Shown here piece by piece: positions 33,599-44,557 of a stretch of DNA of 64,000 bases. The notes beneath the pieces are model-generated. The model saw only the letters and a list, made by a program, of their open reading frames with translations. It was not told where the DNA came from and searched no databases. The DNA is from Conexibacter sp. SYSU D00693. GTDB lineage: Bacteria > Actinomycetota > Thermoleophilia > Solirubrobacterales > Solirubrobacteraceae. A program made the position numbers and the translations under genes. The DNA is taken from positions 3,038,001 through 3,102,000 of the forward strand of contig NZ_CP070950.1 of the NCBI RefSeq assembly GCF_017084525.1, given 5' to 3'. Positions within the stretch are counted from its first letter, which is position 1; each line of letters opens with the position of its first letter.

Positions 33599-33605
33599 TA
33601 GGCTA
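33599..33605. promoter_or_regulatory. Bidirectional TAGGCTA -10 core
   Basis: TAGGCT (33599-33604, plus) ends 7 bases before the acetyltransferase ATG at 33612. TAGCCT (33605-33600, minus) ends 9 bases before the oxidoreductase GTG at 33590. The two divergent genes are separated by only 21 bases, so one near-palindromic hexamer could serve both as leaderless promoters. Confidence 0.5.
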
Positions 33606-33611
33606 CCGGGC

Positions 33612-34306
33612 ATGGCGCAGGCGCCCGGACTCGTGCTGAGCCCCGAGGCCACGGTCGGCCGCGACGTCGTCTTCGGCGCGCACGTGGTCGTCCACCCCGG
33701 CGTGGAGCTCGGCGACGGCGTCGTCGTGGGCGACCACGCGGTGCTCGGCAAGCCCGTCCGGCTGGCGCCGGGCAGCGCCGTCGCGGGGCGCGAGGCCGGC
33801 GCGCTGCGCGTCGGCGCGGGAGCGGTCATCGGCGCCGGCGCGGTGCTCAACGCGGGCGCCGAGCTGGCGACGGGCGTCGTCGTCGGCGACCAGGCCTACG
33901 TGCGCGAGCGCGCGGTCGTCGGCGAGGGGTCCCTCGTCGGCCGCGGCGCGACGGTCGACTGCGACGTGACGGTCGGCGCGCGCGTGAAGCTCCAGACCAA
34001 CGTCTACATCACCGCGTTCAGCGTCGTCGAGGACGACGTCTTCGTAGGACCCTGCGCGATGACGACGAACGACGACACCATGAACCGGCTCGCTCCCGGG
34101 ACGCCGCTGCGCGGCGCGACGCTGCGCCGCGCCTGCCGGGTCGGCGGCGGCGCCGTGCTGACGCCGGGGGTGGAGGTCGGCGAGGAGGCGTTCGTCGCCG
34201 CCGGGGCGGTCGTCACGCGCGACGTGCCAGCGCGCGCGGTCGTCTGGGGCGTCCCGGCGCGCGTCGTGCGCGAGGTGCCCGACGAGCAGCTGCTGGAGCG
34301 CTGGCG

Positions 34307-34310
<4 letters not shown>
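33612..34310 (+). CDS. Left-handed beta-helix acetyltransferase (WbpD/WlbB type)
   Basis: A 232-residue hexapeptide-repeat transferase. Repeated I/V/L-G-x4 hexads run through about residues 10-215 ('VGRDVVFGAHVVVHPGVELG', 'VIGAGAVLNAGAELATG'). A break near 135-160 contains 'TTNDDTMNR', resembling the active-site loop of WbpD-type N-acetyltransferases. It probably acetylates a UDP-3-amino sugar in the same pathway as the divergent oxidoreductase. Serine or DapD-type acetyltransferases are less likely. ATG 33612 has a -10-like hexamer 7 bases upstream. Its stop overlaps the next start (GTGA). Confidence 0.87.
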
Positions 34311-37134
<2,824 letters not shown>

Positions 37135-37135
<1 letters not shown>

Positions 37136-38532
37136 TACGCGGCCCTCGCGAGGTTCATGAAGCGCGGGTACTCGCCCTGGAAGGTGAGCGGCACCTCGCC
37201 GACGGCGCCCTGGCGGTTCTTGGCGATGATCAGGTCGGCCTCGCCGGGACGGTCGGTGGTGTCCTGGTTGTAGTACTCGTCGCGGAAGATGAAGACGACC
37301 AGGTCGGCGTCCTGCTCGATCGAGCCGGACTCGCGCAGGTCGGACAGCATCGGCCGCTTGTCCGTGCGCGACTCGACGGCACGCGAGAGCTGTGACAGGG
37401 CGATGATCGGCACCTCGAGCTCGCGCGCGAGGATCTTCAGGCCACGGCTCATCTCGCCGATCTGCAGCACGCGCGAGTCCGTCCGGGCGTCGGCGCGCAT
37501 GAGCTGGAGGTAGTCGACGATGATCAGCCCGAGGCCGCCGTACTCGGCGTAGGTCGACTGGTGCAGCCGGCGCGCCTTGGCGCGGATGTCGATGAGGCCG
37601 ACGTCCGACGAGTCGTCGACGAAGAGCGGCGCGGCGGCGTAGCGCGAGGCGGTCTCGAGCACGCGCTTCCACTTGCGCTCGTCGCGCAGCCGGCCCTTGC
37701 GCAGGTCGTCGCCCTTGATCGACGCCTGCGAGGCGATGAAGCGCTGCGCGAGCTCGGCCTCCGACATCTCGAGGCTGAACAGGGCCACCGGCTTGGGCCG
37801 CTCGGGGTGCAGCGCGACGTTCTCGGCGATGTTCGTGACCAGGGCCGACTTCCCCATCGCGGGACGCGCGGCGATGATCACGAGGTTGCCGGGCTGGAAG
37901 CCGCCGGTCTTCTCGTCGAGCTCGGTGAAGCCCGACGGCGTGCCGGTCAGGTGGATGCCGTCCGTCGCGAGCTTCTGCCAGACGTCGATCTCGCGGTGCA
38001 GGACGTCGCCGACCGCGCGGAAGTCCTTCTGGCGGTCGTCGCGCGCGACCTCGAGCATCGCCTTCTCGGCGTACTCGACGATCTCCCGCGGCTCGTGCTC
38101 GTGGTTGTGGACCGACGACTGGATCTCGTAGGTCGCCTGCAGCACGCGGCGCAGCAGCGCGCGGTCGCGCACGATCGCCGCGTACCGGCGGATGTGGCCG
38201 ACGACCGGCACCGCGGCCGCCAGCGCGTCGATCTCCGGCTCGCCCCCGACGTCCTCGAGCCTGCCCGTGGCCCGCAGGTGCTCGGTGACCGTCAGGACGT
38301 CGATCGGCTCGCTGCGCCCGTAGAGGTCGAGCATCGCCTCGAACACCAGGCGATGGCGGTCGCGGTAGAAGTCCTCGGCCTTCAGGCCCTCCTCGATGAC
38401 GAACGCGTAGTGCGTCTCCTCGGACAGGAGCATCGCCCCGAGCACGCTCTGCTCCGCCTCGATCGAGTGCGGCGGCGCGACGCCCTGGACGACGTTCGAA
38501 GGGGCGTGGTCGTCGGCGGCGTAGGTCGTCAC
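37135..38532 (-). CDS. dnaB: Replicative DNA helicase DnaB
   Basis: A 465-residue hexameric helicase. An N-terminal domain (about 20-120, 'PPHSIEAEQSVLGAML') precedes the RecA-like core, with Walker A 'ARPAMGKSALVTN' near 205, Walker B 'LIIVDYLQLM' and 'LSQLSRAVESR'. No intein interrupts it. I choose GTG 38532 because TACGCT ends 9 bases upstream, matching the leaderless pattern seen at many genes here. A GTG at 38556 with a GGAGG box 4 bases upstream is the alternative and would add eight residues. Confidence 0.95.
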
Positions 38533-38541
38533 GAGCGGGCC

Positions 38542-38547
38542 AGCGTA
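38542..38547 (-). promoter_or_regulatory. TACGCT -10-like hexamer of dnaB
   Basis: On the minus strand TACGCT ends 9 bases before GTG 38532. This supports the shorter dnaB start and a leaderless transcript. Confidence 0.4.
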
Positions 38548-38871
38548 GCCGCGCACGCGCCCTCCGCGGCGCCCCGGGACGAGGGTGTTCCTGCACCTTC
38601 CGGGAAACGGTTGTCGGCCCTCTCTGGCACGAACTGATGTTCGCGCGGGAGGCGGACGGAAGGGGCGGGCGCGGCGGCGGCACGGGCCCGAACTGCGCGG
38701 CGGCGCTGGTCGTGGCGTTCCGTCCAGGCGGTGGGTGCGGTGTGGGGCGCTCGCGGTTCGGCAGTGAGGGAGGAGGAACAGCCGGCCGAGGTGGCGTCCC
38801 GTCCGGACGCGAGCGATGGACCAGACGGCGTCCGGCGCGGGCCTCGGCGTCGACCGGCGAGTCGGAGTCGG

Positions 38872-39050
38872 TGGGCGACCTCAAGTCGCCGCTCGTCGAT
38901 TCGCGCGGTCGGTCGGTCTCGCTACGCGAACCCCCGTTCGTGTCTTCAGGCGGCCGGGTACGGCGGAAGGCGGCCGCGCCGCGCCCACCAGGGCTCGGTG
39001 CTTCGATCGGGGACTTGGTTACTCGCTGGGCGACCTCGCGTCGCCGCTCG
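38872..39050 (+). repeat. Pair of 24-base hairpin-forming direct repeats
   Basis: The sequences at 38872-38895 and 39027-39050 match at 22 of 24 bases (TGGGCGACCTC.., then GTCGCCGCTCG). Each contains GGCGAC and GTCGCC arms around a 5-base loop, and the two differences fall in the loop. This suggests that the stem is what is conserved. Confidence 0.5.
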
Positions 39051-39141
39051 ACGGCGAGTTGGGGCTCGTGCCCGCATGCCGGTGGACTCCCGACTCACCG
39101 TCGCGCACCCGCAGGGCGACGCACGACGACCCCGCGAACGA

Positions 39142-39167
39142 CGAAGCGGCCCTCTCGGGCCGCTTCG
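39142..39167 (-). terminator. Hairpin terminator of the rpsF-ssb-rpsR-rplI block
   Basis: A perfect 11-bp stem, CGAAGCGGCCC (39142-39152) with GGGCCGCTTCG (39157-39167), has a TCTC loop. It lies 28 bases beyond the minus-strand rplI stop. Confidence 0.65.
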
Positions 39168-39194
39168 CACAGACATCCCGGTGTGGCGGAGCGC

Positions 39195-39644
39195 CTAGCG
39201 CTCGACGACCATCACCTTCACGTCGGCGGTGATGCCGCCCGCGACCTCGACGGTCACGACGTGCGTGCCGGTGGTCTTGATGGGCTGCTCGAGCTGGACC
39301 TTGCGGCGATCCAGGGCGACGCCGCGGGCCTCCTGGATGGCGTCGACGACGTCCTGGGCCGTGACGGAGCCGAAGAGGCGGCCGTCGTCGCCCGCCTGCT
39401 GCTCGATGGTCAGGACGGTCTTGTCGAGCTGCTCGGCGACCTCGGCGGCGCGGGCGCTGTCCTCGAGGGCCTGGCGCTCGCGGGCGACGGCGAGGCGCTG
39501 GACCTCGGCCATCGCGCCCTTCGTCGCCGGCTGGGCGAGCTTGCGCGGGATGAGGAAGTTGCGCAGGTAGCCCTTGGAGACGTCGACGACCTCGCCGCGC
39601 TGGCCGAGCTTGTCGACGTCCTGGAGGAGGATGACCGACGGCAT
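39195..39644 (-). CDS. rplI: 50S ribosomal protein L9
   Basis: A 149-residue protein, the normal length. It has the N-terminal signature 'VILLQDVDKLGQRGEVVDVS', then 'GYLRNFLIPRKLA', the long connecting helix (about 40-75) and the C-terminal 23S rRNA-binding domain ('GRLFGSVTAQDVVDAI'). It is the last gene of the block, three bases after rpsR. A hairpin terminator follows. Confidence 0.98.
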   Translation of the reverse strand: MPSVILLQDVDKLGQRGEVVDVSKGYLRNFLIPRKLAQPATKGAMAEVQRLAVARERQALEDSARAAEVAEQLDKTVLTIEQQAGDDGRLFGSVTAQDVVDAIQEARGVALDRRKVQLEQPIKTTGTHVVTVEVAGGITADVKVMVVER

Positions 39645-39647
39645 CGG

Positions 39648-39995
39648 CTAGTCGCGCTCGCGGTCGCCGCGATCGCCGCGGTCCCGGCGGCCACCGGGGC
39701 GGTCCTCGCGGGCGGGCTCGGCGACGTAGGGCAGCAGCGCCAGCTCACGGGCGCGCTTGACCGCGGTCGAGATCTGGTTCTGGTGCCGGCGGCAGGCGCC
39801 GGTGATGCGCCGCGAACGGATCTTGCCCCGCTCGGAGATGAACCGGCGCAGGGTCGAGATGTCCTTGTAGTCGACCTGCTCGACCTTGTCCTTGCAGAAC
39901 GGGCAGGGCTTGCGGCGGCCGGAGCCCATCCGCTTGTCGCGGCGCCGGCTGGGACCGCCGGTCTTGCCGCCTCGGGCGCTTCGCTGCTTGGCCAC
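39648..39995 (-). CDS. rpsR: 30S ribosomal protein S18 with Arg/Asp-rich C-terminal tail
   Basis: A 115-residue protein. The S18 core ('[20 protein letters not shown]' near 31, then '[16 protein letters not shown]') is clear. After the usual end at 'ALLPYV' there is an extra ~24-residue tail rich in Arg, Asp and Gly (repeats of 'DRG'). The start is uncertain: GTG 39995 gives a basic N-terminal extension ('[10 protein letters not shown]'), while ATG 39929 gives a 93-residue protein; neither has a clear ribosome-binding site. I prefer GTG 39995 because the extension looks like real ribosomal-protein sequence. The CxxC is one half of a possible zinc site. Confidence 0.94.
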   Translation of the reverse strand: MAKQRSARGGKTGGPSRRRDKRMGSGRRKPCPFCKDKVEQVDYKDISTLRRFISERGKIRSRRITGACRRHQNQISTAVKRARELALLPYVAEPAREDRPGGRRDRGDRGDRERD

Positions 39996-40176
39996 TGGGA
40001 GAAGAAGTCCTTGGAGTGCTTCGAACGTGCGAACGCGCGCCGGGTGGCGCGCGAACGCACAGTGTGACACGTCAGGTGCCGAGGGGCGGTCCGGTGCCGA
40101 ACGACAGCGCTCGGTCCCCGACGACCGCGGGCGCCCGAAGGCGCCCGCGCAGAGGTCGTGGGTCGGGCGCTGTGGC

Positions 40177-40722
40177 CTAGAACGGGATGTCGTCGTCGGC
40201 GGGGCCGCCGCCGAAGGAGCCGCCGCCCTGCTGGCCGCCGCCGCCGAAGCCGCCGCCACCGCCGTTGGCGTAGCCACCGCCACCACCACCGCCGCCACCG
40301 ACCGGGGCGAAGTCGTCGGTGTTCGTCGGGACGTCGGAGCGCTGCGGGGTGAACCCGCCACCGCCGCCGCCCATCGGGGCGTCGTCGCGGCCGCCGAGGA
40401 ACTGCACGGCGTCGGCGACGATGTCCACGGCCTGGCGCTTCTGGCCCTCCTGGGTCGTGTACTCGCGCCACTCGAGGCGGCCGTCGACCGCGATCGGCCG
40501 GCCCTTCGAGAGGTAGCGCGCGCAGTTCTCGCCCTGGGCGCCCCAGACCGTCACGTCGAAGTAGTTGGGCTTGTCGACCCACTCGCCCGAGGCGTCCTTG
40601 CGGCGCGAGTTGGAGGCGATGCGCAGCGTGCACACCTGCGTGCCCGACGGCAGCGAGCGCAGCTCGGGGTCACGCGTGAGGTTGCCGGTCAGGACGACGC
40701 GGTTGATGTTGGTGCCGGCCAA
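40177..40722 (-). CDS. ssb: Single-stranded DNA-binding protein
   Basis: A 181-residue SSB. The N-terminal OB-fold (about 1-110) contains '[20 protein letters not shown]' and '[18 protein letters not shown]'. A Gly-rich linker follows, and the acidic tail 'DDDIPF' recruits replication and repair partners. The start is a rare TTG at 40722 with AAGGA 7 bases upstream. A -10-like TAGGCT lies 39 bases before the start, so ssb has its own promoter, in line with a hairpin after rpsF. Confidence 0.97.
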   Translation of the reverse strand: MAGTNINRVVLTGNLTRDPELRSLPSGTQVCTLRIASNSRRKDASGEWVDKPNYFDVTVWGAQGENCARYLSKGRPIAVDGRLEWREYTTQEGQKRQAVDIVADAVQFLGGRDDAPMGGGGGGFTPQRSDVPTNTDDFAPVGGGGGGGGGYANGGGGGFGGGGQQGGGSFGGGPADDDIPF

Positions 40723-40761
40723 GGGAGGTTCCTTTCGGGGGCGAACTCGAAGTCTGCGGCG

Positions 40762-40767
40762 AGCCTA
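40762..40767 (-). promoter_or_regulatory. TAGGCT -10-like hexamer of ssb
   Basis: On the minus strand this hexamer lies 39 bases before TTG 40722. The predicted leader of about 33 nt contains the AAGGA ribosome-binding site. This is a leadered contrast to the leaderless genes of the window. Confidence 0.4.
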
Positions 40768-40867
40768 GAGGGCGTGCCGGAGGGATCGGCGGACAGCCCC
40801 GCAAACTGGGGGTGATTCGGCACGGAGGCGTGACGAACCCGTGCCGTGCAGGGTGGCGCAGCACGCG

Positions 40868-40892
40868 GACGGCCCGCCGGGGGCGGGCCGTC
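40868..40892 (-). terminator. Hairpin between rpsF and ssb
   Basis: A perfect 11-bp stem, GACGGCCCGCC (40868-40878) with GGCGGGCCGTC (40882-40892), has a 3-base loop. It starts 30 bases after the rpsF stop. It probably terminates or attenuates rpsF transcription before ssb. Confidence 0.55.
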
Positions 40893-40922
40893 GCAGCAGC
40901 GCTGGTGTGCGGGGCGCGGCGC

Positions 40923-41309
40923 CTAGAGGCGCTCGGCGACCGCCGGCTCGGCGGCGGACTCGTCCTCGGACGGCACGGCCGCCTCGGTGAGGTCCGGCGG
41001 GGCCGGGGTGCCCGGGGCGAGCTTCACGACGCGGAAGCGCACGACGCCGTCGGTGATGCGCAGGTAGCGGTCCAGCGCGCCCGGGACCTCCGGGCTGCCC
41101 TGGAACTGCAGCAGGTGGTACTCGGCGTCGCCCTTGTGGCGGATCTCGTAGGCCGTCTTGCGCGTGCCCCACTCGTGGGTGCCGACGACCGTCGCCCCGT
41201 TCGAGGACAGGATGCGCTCCACCTCGGAGCGGATCTTCTGGCGCTGGCCCTCCTCGGCGGCGGTGTCGAGGAGGAGGACGAGGTCGTACGTGGGAGGCGT
41301 CTTCGGCAT
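40923..41309 (-). CDS. rpsF: 30S ribosomal protein S6
   Basis: A 128-residue protein with the S6 fold ('TYDLVLLLDTAAEEGQRQKI', 'THEWGTRKTAYEIRHKGDAE', 'RYLRITDGVVRFRVVKL'). It extends about 30 residues beyond the core with an acidic Glu/Ala/Pro tail. S6 binds S18 on the small subunit, whose gene is two genes downstream. ATG 41309 is preferred to the longer frame at 41339. No strong ribosome-binding site is seen; a TACCGT hexamer lies 28 bases upstream. Confidence 0.97.
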   Translation of the reverse strand: MPKTPPTYDLVLLLDTAAEEGQRQKIRSEVERILSSNGATVVGTHEWGTRKTAYEIRHKGDAEYHLLQFQGSPEVPGALDRYLRITDGVVRFRVVKLAPGTPAPPDLTEAAVPSEDESAAEPAVAERL

Positions 41310-41387
41310 GGTGAGAGGGCCCGTCGGGCGGCCGCCCACGGTAGCAGGAGGGGGGCGAACTCCGTTCGCCGCCGACCTACATGAGGC

Positions 41388-41837
41388 ATGAGCCCCTCCG
41401 TCCTCTCCCGCATCCGCTGGGCCAACGTCCTGCGCGCCGTGGCGGCGCTGGCCGCGATCGCCGTGGTGGCCGCGTGGCCGCGGCTGCAGGAGCCCGCCCC
41501 GGCGCTGCCCGCCGCCCGGGCCCAGCCCGTGGCCACCTCGCCCGCCCCGCCCGTGCCGGAGTTCGGCCCGGAGTCGGCGGCCGTCCCCGCGCCGATCGCC
41601 ACGACTCGCGCGCCCGCGCGCGCGGGGAAGGCCAGGCGCAGGCCGCGCCGGGCGGTCCGGCGGACCGGGAGCCGGGCACGGCCCAGGCGCGCCGAGCGTC
41701 CGGCCAGGCCGGTGACCCCGGCCCCGACGAGGGTCGTCCCGCGCGCCGCTCCCGCGCCGCCCCCGCCCGTCGTGCGTGCGCCGCCGCGCCCGAGGCGGCG
41801 CCCGGCCGCCTCCGGCGAGTTCGCGCCCTTCGGCTGA
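41388..41837 (+). CDS. Membrane-anchored Pro/Arg-rich protein, unknown function
   Basis: A 149-residue protein. One N-terminal membrane helix (about 14-30) is followed by a low-complexity tail of Pro, Ala and Arg, with a strongly basic central part (about 80-100) and the end 'GEFAPFG'. The basic extracytoplasmic tail could interact with peptidoglycan or teichoic-type polymers. No domain is recognisable. The open frame has a clear signal anchor and sits between divergent rpsF and convergent otsA, so I consider it real but not certain. Confidence 0.6.
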   Translation: MSPSVLSRIRWANVLRAVAALAAIAVVAAWPRLQEPAPALPAARAQPVATSPAPPVPEFGPESAAVPAPIATTRAPARAGKARRRPRRAVRRTGSRARPRRAERPARPVTPAPTRVVPRAAPAPPPPVVRAPPRPRRRPAASGEFAPFG

Positions 41838-41844
41838 CGGAGCG

Positions 41845-43311
41845 CTACGCCTCGACCCCGGCCTTGCGCCGGATGTCCGCGAGCTGGTCGTCGATCCAGT
41901 CGCCCGGGTCGCGCGCGGTGATGATCCGCTTGAGCCCCGCCGCGCGCCGCCGGCGCTCCTGCGGCTCCATCGTCAGCGCCGCGTGGATGGAGTCCGCGAG
42001 CTCCTGCACGTCGAACGGGTTGACCGACAGGGCGAACTCGCCGAGCTCCTCGTGGGCGCCGGTGTTCTCGCTCAGGATCGAGACGCCGTCGCGCTCGTTG
42101 ACGATCGGCCCCTCCTTGGCCACGAGGTTCATGCCGTCGAACATCGCGTTGACCAGCAGGACGTCGTAGTCCTTGTAGGCCGCGACCGCCTCCTCGAGGT
42201 CGTCGCGCAGCTTGAGCTGGATCGGCATCCAGTCCGGCGTGCCGTGGCGGTGGTTGACCACCGCCACGATCGCCTCGATGCGCTCGAGGTACTCGGCGTA
42301 CTCCGGCACGTCGGTCCGCGACGGCATGAGCTGGGCGACGAACGTCACGCGCTCGGCGAACTCCGGGTGCTGCTCGAGGAAGAGGTCGAAGGCCGTGAAG
42401 CCGCGCAGGACGTTCTTGGAGAGGTCCGCGCGGTCGACGCGCAGGATCAGGTGCTCGCGGCGCCGGCGCTCGAGCTCGGCCGCGAAGTCGTCCACCCGCG
42501 ACGAGGTCGCCGTCTTCTGGATCGCCGACGCGTCGATGGGCAGCGGGTAGGCGCGGACCCACACCTCGCGGTCCTGCCAGCGCACGATCCCCCGCTCGAA
42601 GTCGACGTCCAGCCCCATGAGGTCCCGGCAGCACTGCAGGAAGTTCCACCGGTAGGACCGGGTGTGGAAGCCGATGATGTCGTTGGCCAGCAGCCCCTCG
42701 TAGAGCTCGTCGCGGATGCGGTTGGGGAGCACCCGCCACGCGTCCGGCTGGGTCCACGGGATGTGGACGAAGTGGTGCAGGACGACGTCCTCGCGCGCCT
42801 TGCGGACGAGCGCCGGCAGTGTGTAGAGGTGGTAGTCGTGGACCATCACGACGGGCTCGTCGACGCCCTCGACCTCCTCGACGACCGCCCGCGCCAGGTC
42901 CTCGTTGACGACGTTGTAGCCGAACTCGAAGGCCTCGACCTCGTGCCGGCGGACGTCCGGGGCGTTGGACAGGTCCCAGAGGTAGTGCTGGATGAACCAC
43001 AGCATCGGGTTCGCGAAGATGTTGTAGAAGCGGTCGTAGGCGTCCGGGTCGCTCTCCACGAACTTGACCTGGTACTCGCCGCCGGCAGGCGAGGTCACGG
43101 TGAACGGCCGCCCCTGCTCCTCGCGCGCCCGCTGCGCGTCGCCCTCGGTCATGGTCGAGCAGACCCACACCGCGTCGCGGTGGGAGGCCAGCCCGGTGAG
43201 CGCGGTGACGAGGCCGCCCGTCCCGCGCTTGACCCCGCCCTCCTCGTCGAAGGTCACCGGTCCCCGGTTGGAGACCAGCACGAGGGGGCGGTGCTCGGCG
43301 TCGGCGCTCAC
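41845..43311 (-). CDS. otsA: Alpha,alpha-trehalose-6-phosphate synthase (GT20)
   Basis: A 488-residue GT-B glycosyltransferase that makes trehalose-6-phosphate from UDP- or GDP-glucose and glucose-6-phosphate. Motifs: 'VSNRGPVTF' (about 13), 'GGLVTAL', 'WFIQHYLWDL', 'HDYHLYTLPALVR', 'HHFVHIPWTQPDAWRVLP', 'RVDRADLSKNVLRGF' and 'DGMNLVAKE' near 395. No phosphatase (OtsB) domain is attached and none is nearby. GTG 43311 is preceded by TAGCTT at 7 bases and TTGACG 15 bases further up. A glucosylglycerol-phosphate synthase is the main alternative. Confidence 0.92.
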   Translation of the reverse strand: MSADAEHRPLVLVSNRGPVTFDEEGGVKRGTGGLVTALTGLASHRDAVWVCSTMTEGDAQRAREEQGRPFTVTSPAGGEYQVKFVESDPDAYDRFYNIFANPMLWFIQHYLWDLSNAPDVRRHEVEAFEFGYNVVNEDLARAVVEEVEGVDEPVVMVHDYHLYTLPALVRKAREDVVLHHFVHIPWTQPDAWRVLPNRIRDELYEGLLANDIIGFHTRSYRWNFLQCCRDLMGLDVDFERGIVRWQDREVWVRAYPLPIDASAIQKTATSSRVDDFAAELERRRREHLILRVDRADLSKNVLRGFTAFDLFLEQHPEFAERVTFVAQLMPSRTDVPEYAEYLERIEAIVAVVNHRHGTPDWMPIQLKLRDDLEEAVAAYKDYDVLLVNAMFDGMNLVAKEGPIVNERDGVSILSENTGAHEELGEFALSVNPFDVQELADSIHAALTMEPQERRRRAAGLKRIITARDPGDWIDDQLADIRRKAGVEA

Positions 43312-43318
43312 GTGCCGG

Positions 43319-43345
43319 AAGCTATCCGCCGAGCGCCCGCGTCAA
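43319..43345 (-). promoter_or_regulatory. Candidate leaderless promoter of otsA
   Basis: On the minus strand TTGACG (43345-43340) and TAGCTT (43324-43319) are separated by 15 bases, and TAGCTT ends 7 bases before GTG 43311. The same TTGACG-15-TAGCNT layout occurs before the TPR gene at 19932-19958. Confidence 0.5.
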
Positions 43346-43360
43346 GCGTCGCGGCCGTGA

Positions 43361-44557
43361 TCAGCCGCCGGGGACCGAGACTGGGCGCTCGCCGAGCGTC
43401 ACCTGCACGGTGCGCTTCTGGCCGCCCCGGACGACCTCGAGCGCCACGCGCTGGCCGGGCCGGTAGCGGGCCAGGATGCGCCCGAGGTCGGAGTCGGTGC
43501 GCAGCGCCTGGTCGTCGACCCGCGTGATGACGTCGCCGCCCGGCACCCACTCGACCTCCTGGAAGCGCTCGGCGTCGTCCTCGTCGCCCGCCCGCAGGCC
43601 CGCGTCGTCGCCGGGGCCGCCGTCGACGACCTCCTGGACCCACGCCCCGCGCTGCACGCCGAGGTCGAAGTGCTCGGCCGCCTGCGGGTAGAGCCCGCGG
43701 GTCGAGACCCCGAGGTAGGCGTAGCGCACGCGGCCGCTCTCGCGCAGCTGGGAGATGGACCGGCGCACGAGGTCGACCGGGACCGCGAAGCCCACGCCGC
43801 TGCCGTCGCCCGACTGCGTGCGGATCTGCGAGTTGATCCCCAGGACCTCGCCGCGCGCGTTGAGCAGCGGGCCGCCGGAGTTGCCGGAGTTGATCGCCGC
43901 GTCGGTCTGGATCGCGCCCGTCGTCTCGAAGCCGGTGAGCGACTCGATGGAGCGGTCCGTCGCGCTCACGACGCCGACCGACAGCGAGCGCTCCTCGCCG
44001 AAGGGCGACCCGATCGCCGCGACCGGCTCGCCGACCTCGAGGTCCTCGAGCGAGCCGAACGGCAGCGGGCGCAGCCGCAGCCCGTCGGGGTCGACGCGCA
44101 GCAGCGCGACGTCCGAGAACGGGTCGACACCGACGATCCGCGCCGACACCTGGTCGCCGGTGGAGAAGCGCACGTAGACGCGCTGGGCCTTGCGCAGCCG
44201 TGCGCCCTCGCCGCTCGTGACGACGTGGGCGTTCGTGGCGACCTCCCCGGACTCCGAGACGACGAAGCCCGAGCCCAGGCCGCCGCCCCCGCCACCGCCG
44301 CCGCGCCCCAGGCCGGCCGCGATGACCGTCACGACGCCCGGTCCGTCGCGCTCGAAGATCGCCTCGGGGTCGAAGGCCTCGTCGCCGACCTCGCGCACGA
44401 CCTCCACGCGCGTCGTGCGCTGCACCGTCTGGGTGCGCGTCGCGTCGGCGCCGCTCGCGCCGTCGTCGTCGCCGCCCTTGTCGCCGCAGCCGGCGAGCGC
44501 ACCGCCGCCGAGGACCGCCGCGGCGCCGAGCGCCGCCACGAGCGCCCGGGCGCTCAC
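43361..44557 (-). CDS. HtrA/DegP-family serine protease, lipoprotein-anchored
   Basis: A 398-residue trypsin-fold protease with a C-terminal PDZ domain. An N-terminal lipobox ('GALAGCG' near 19-25) predicts a lipid anchor. The catalytic triad is His in 'ATNAHVV' (about 107), Asp in 'DPFSDVALL' (about 148) and Ser in 'NSGNSGGPLL' (about 224). The PDZ domain (about 300-390) carries an acidic insertion ('GDEDDAERFQEVEW'). Such proteases degrade misfolded envelope proteins. Its GTG start overlaps the stop of the upstream histidine kinase gene, so it is the last gene of a three-gene stress-response operon. Confidence 0.94.
   Translation of the reverse strand: MSARALVAALGAAAVLGGGALAGCGDKGGDDDGASGADATRTQTVQRTTRVEVVREVGDEAFDPEAIFERDGPGVVTVIAAGLGRGGGGGGGGLGSGFVVSESGEVATNAHVVTSGEGARLRKAQRVYVRFSTGDQVSARIVGVDPFSDVALLRVDPDGLRLRPLPFGSLEDLEVGEPVAAIGSPFGEERSLSVGVVSATDRSIESLTGFETTGAIQTDAAINSGNSGGPLLNARGEVLGINSQIRTQSGDGSGVGFAVPVDLVRRSISQLRESGRVRYAYLGVSTRGLYPQAAEHFDLGVQRGAWVQEVVDGGPGDDAGLRAGDEDDAERFQEVEWVPGGDVITRVDDQALRTDSDLGRILARYRPGQRVALEVVRGGQKRTVQVTLGERPVSVPGG

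Larger units (their letters stand above)
38533..39194. other. 662-base non-coding stretch between dnaB and rplI
   Basis: No convincing gene is visible. Open frames exist on the plus strand, but their translations are low-complexity Arg/Pro/Ser with no family resemblance or start signals. The stretch contains two imperfect 24-base direct repeats, each able to form a small hairpin (38872-38895 and 39027-39050), and a strong 11-bp hairpin near the rplI end. Base composition and codon-position bias look weaker than in the flanking genes. No DnaA-box cluster was found. Confidence 0.6.

Noticed and set aside
38625-38645. TGGCACG resembling half of a sigma-54 promoter
   Set aside because: The -12 TTGC half is missing at the required spacing, and actinobacteria generally lack sigma-54.
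38533-39194. Possible replication origin next to dnaB
   Set aside because: No cluster of DnaA boxes or AT-rich unwinding region was found, and dnaA/dnaN are not in the window.
38637-40067. Plus-strand open frames in and beyond the dnaB-rplI gap
   Set aside because: They run antisense into rplI and rpsR, have no start signals and encode Arg/Ser/Pro-rich sequence; random GC-rich frames explain them.
41321-41341. Hairpin before rpsF as an S6:S18 autoregulatory leader
   Set aside because: The predicted -10 (TACCGT, 41343-41338) overlaps the hairpin, so it would not be wholly within the rpsF transcript.
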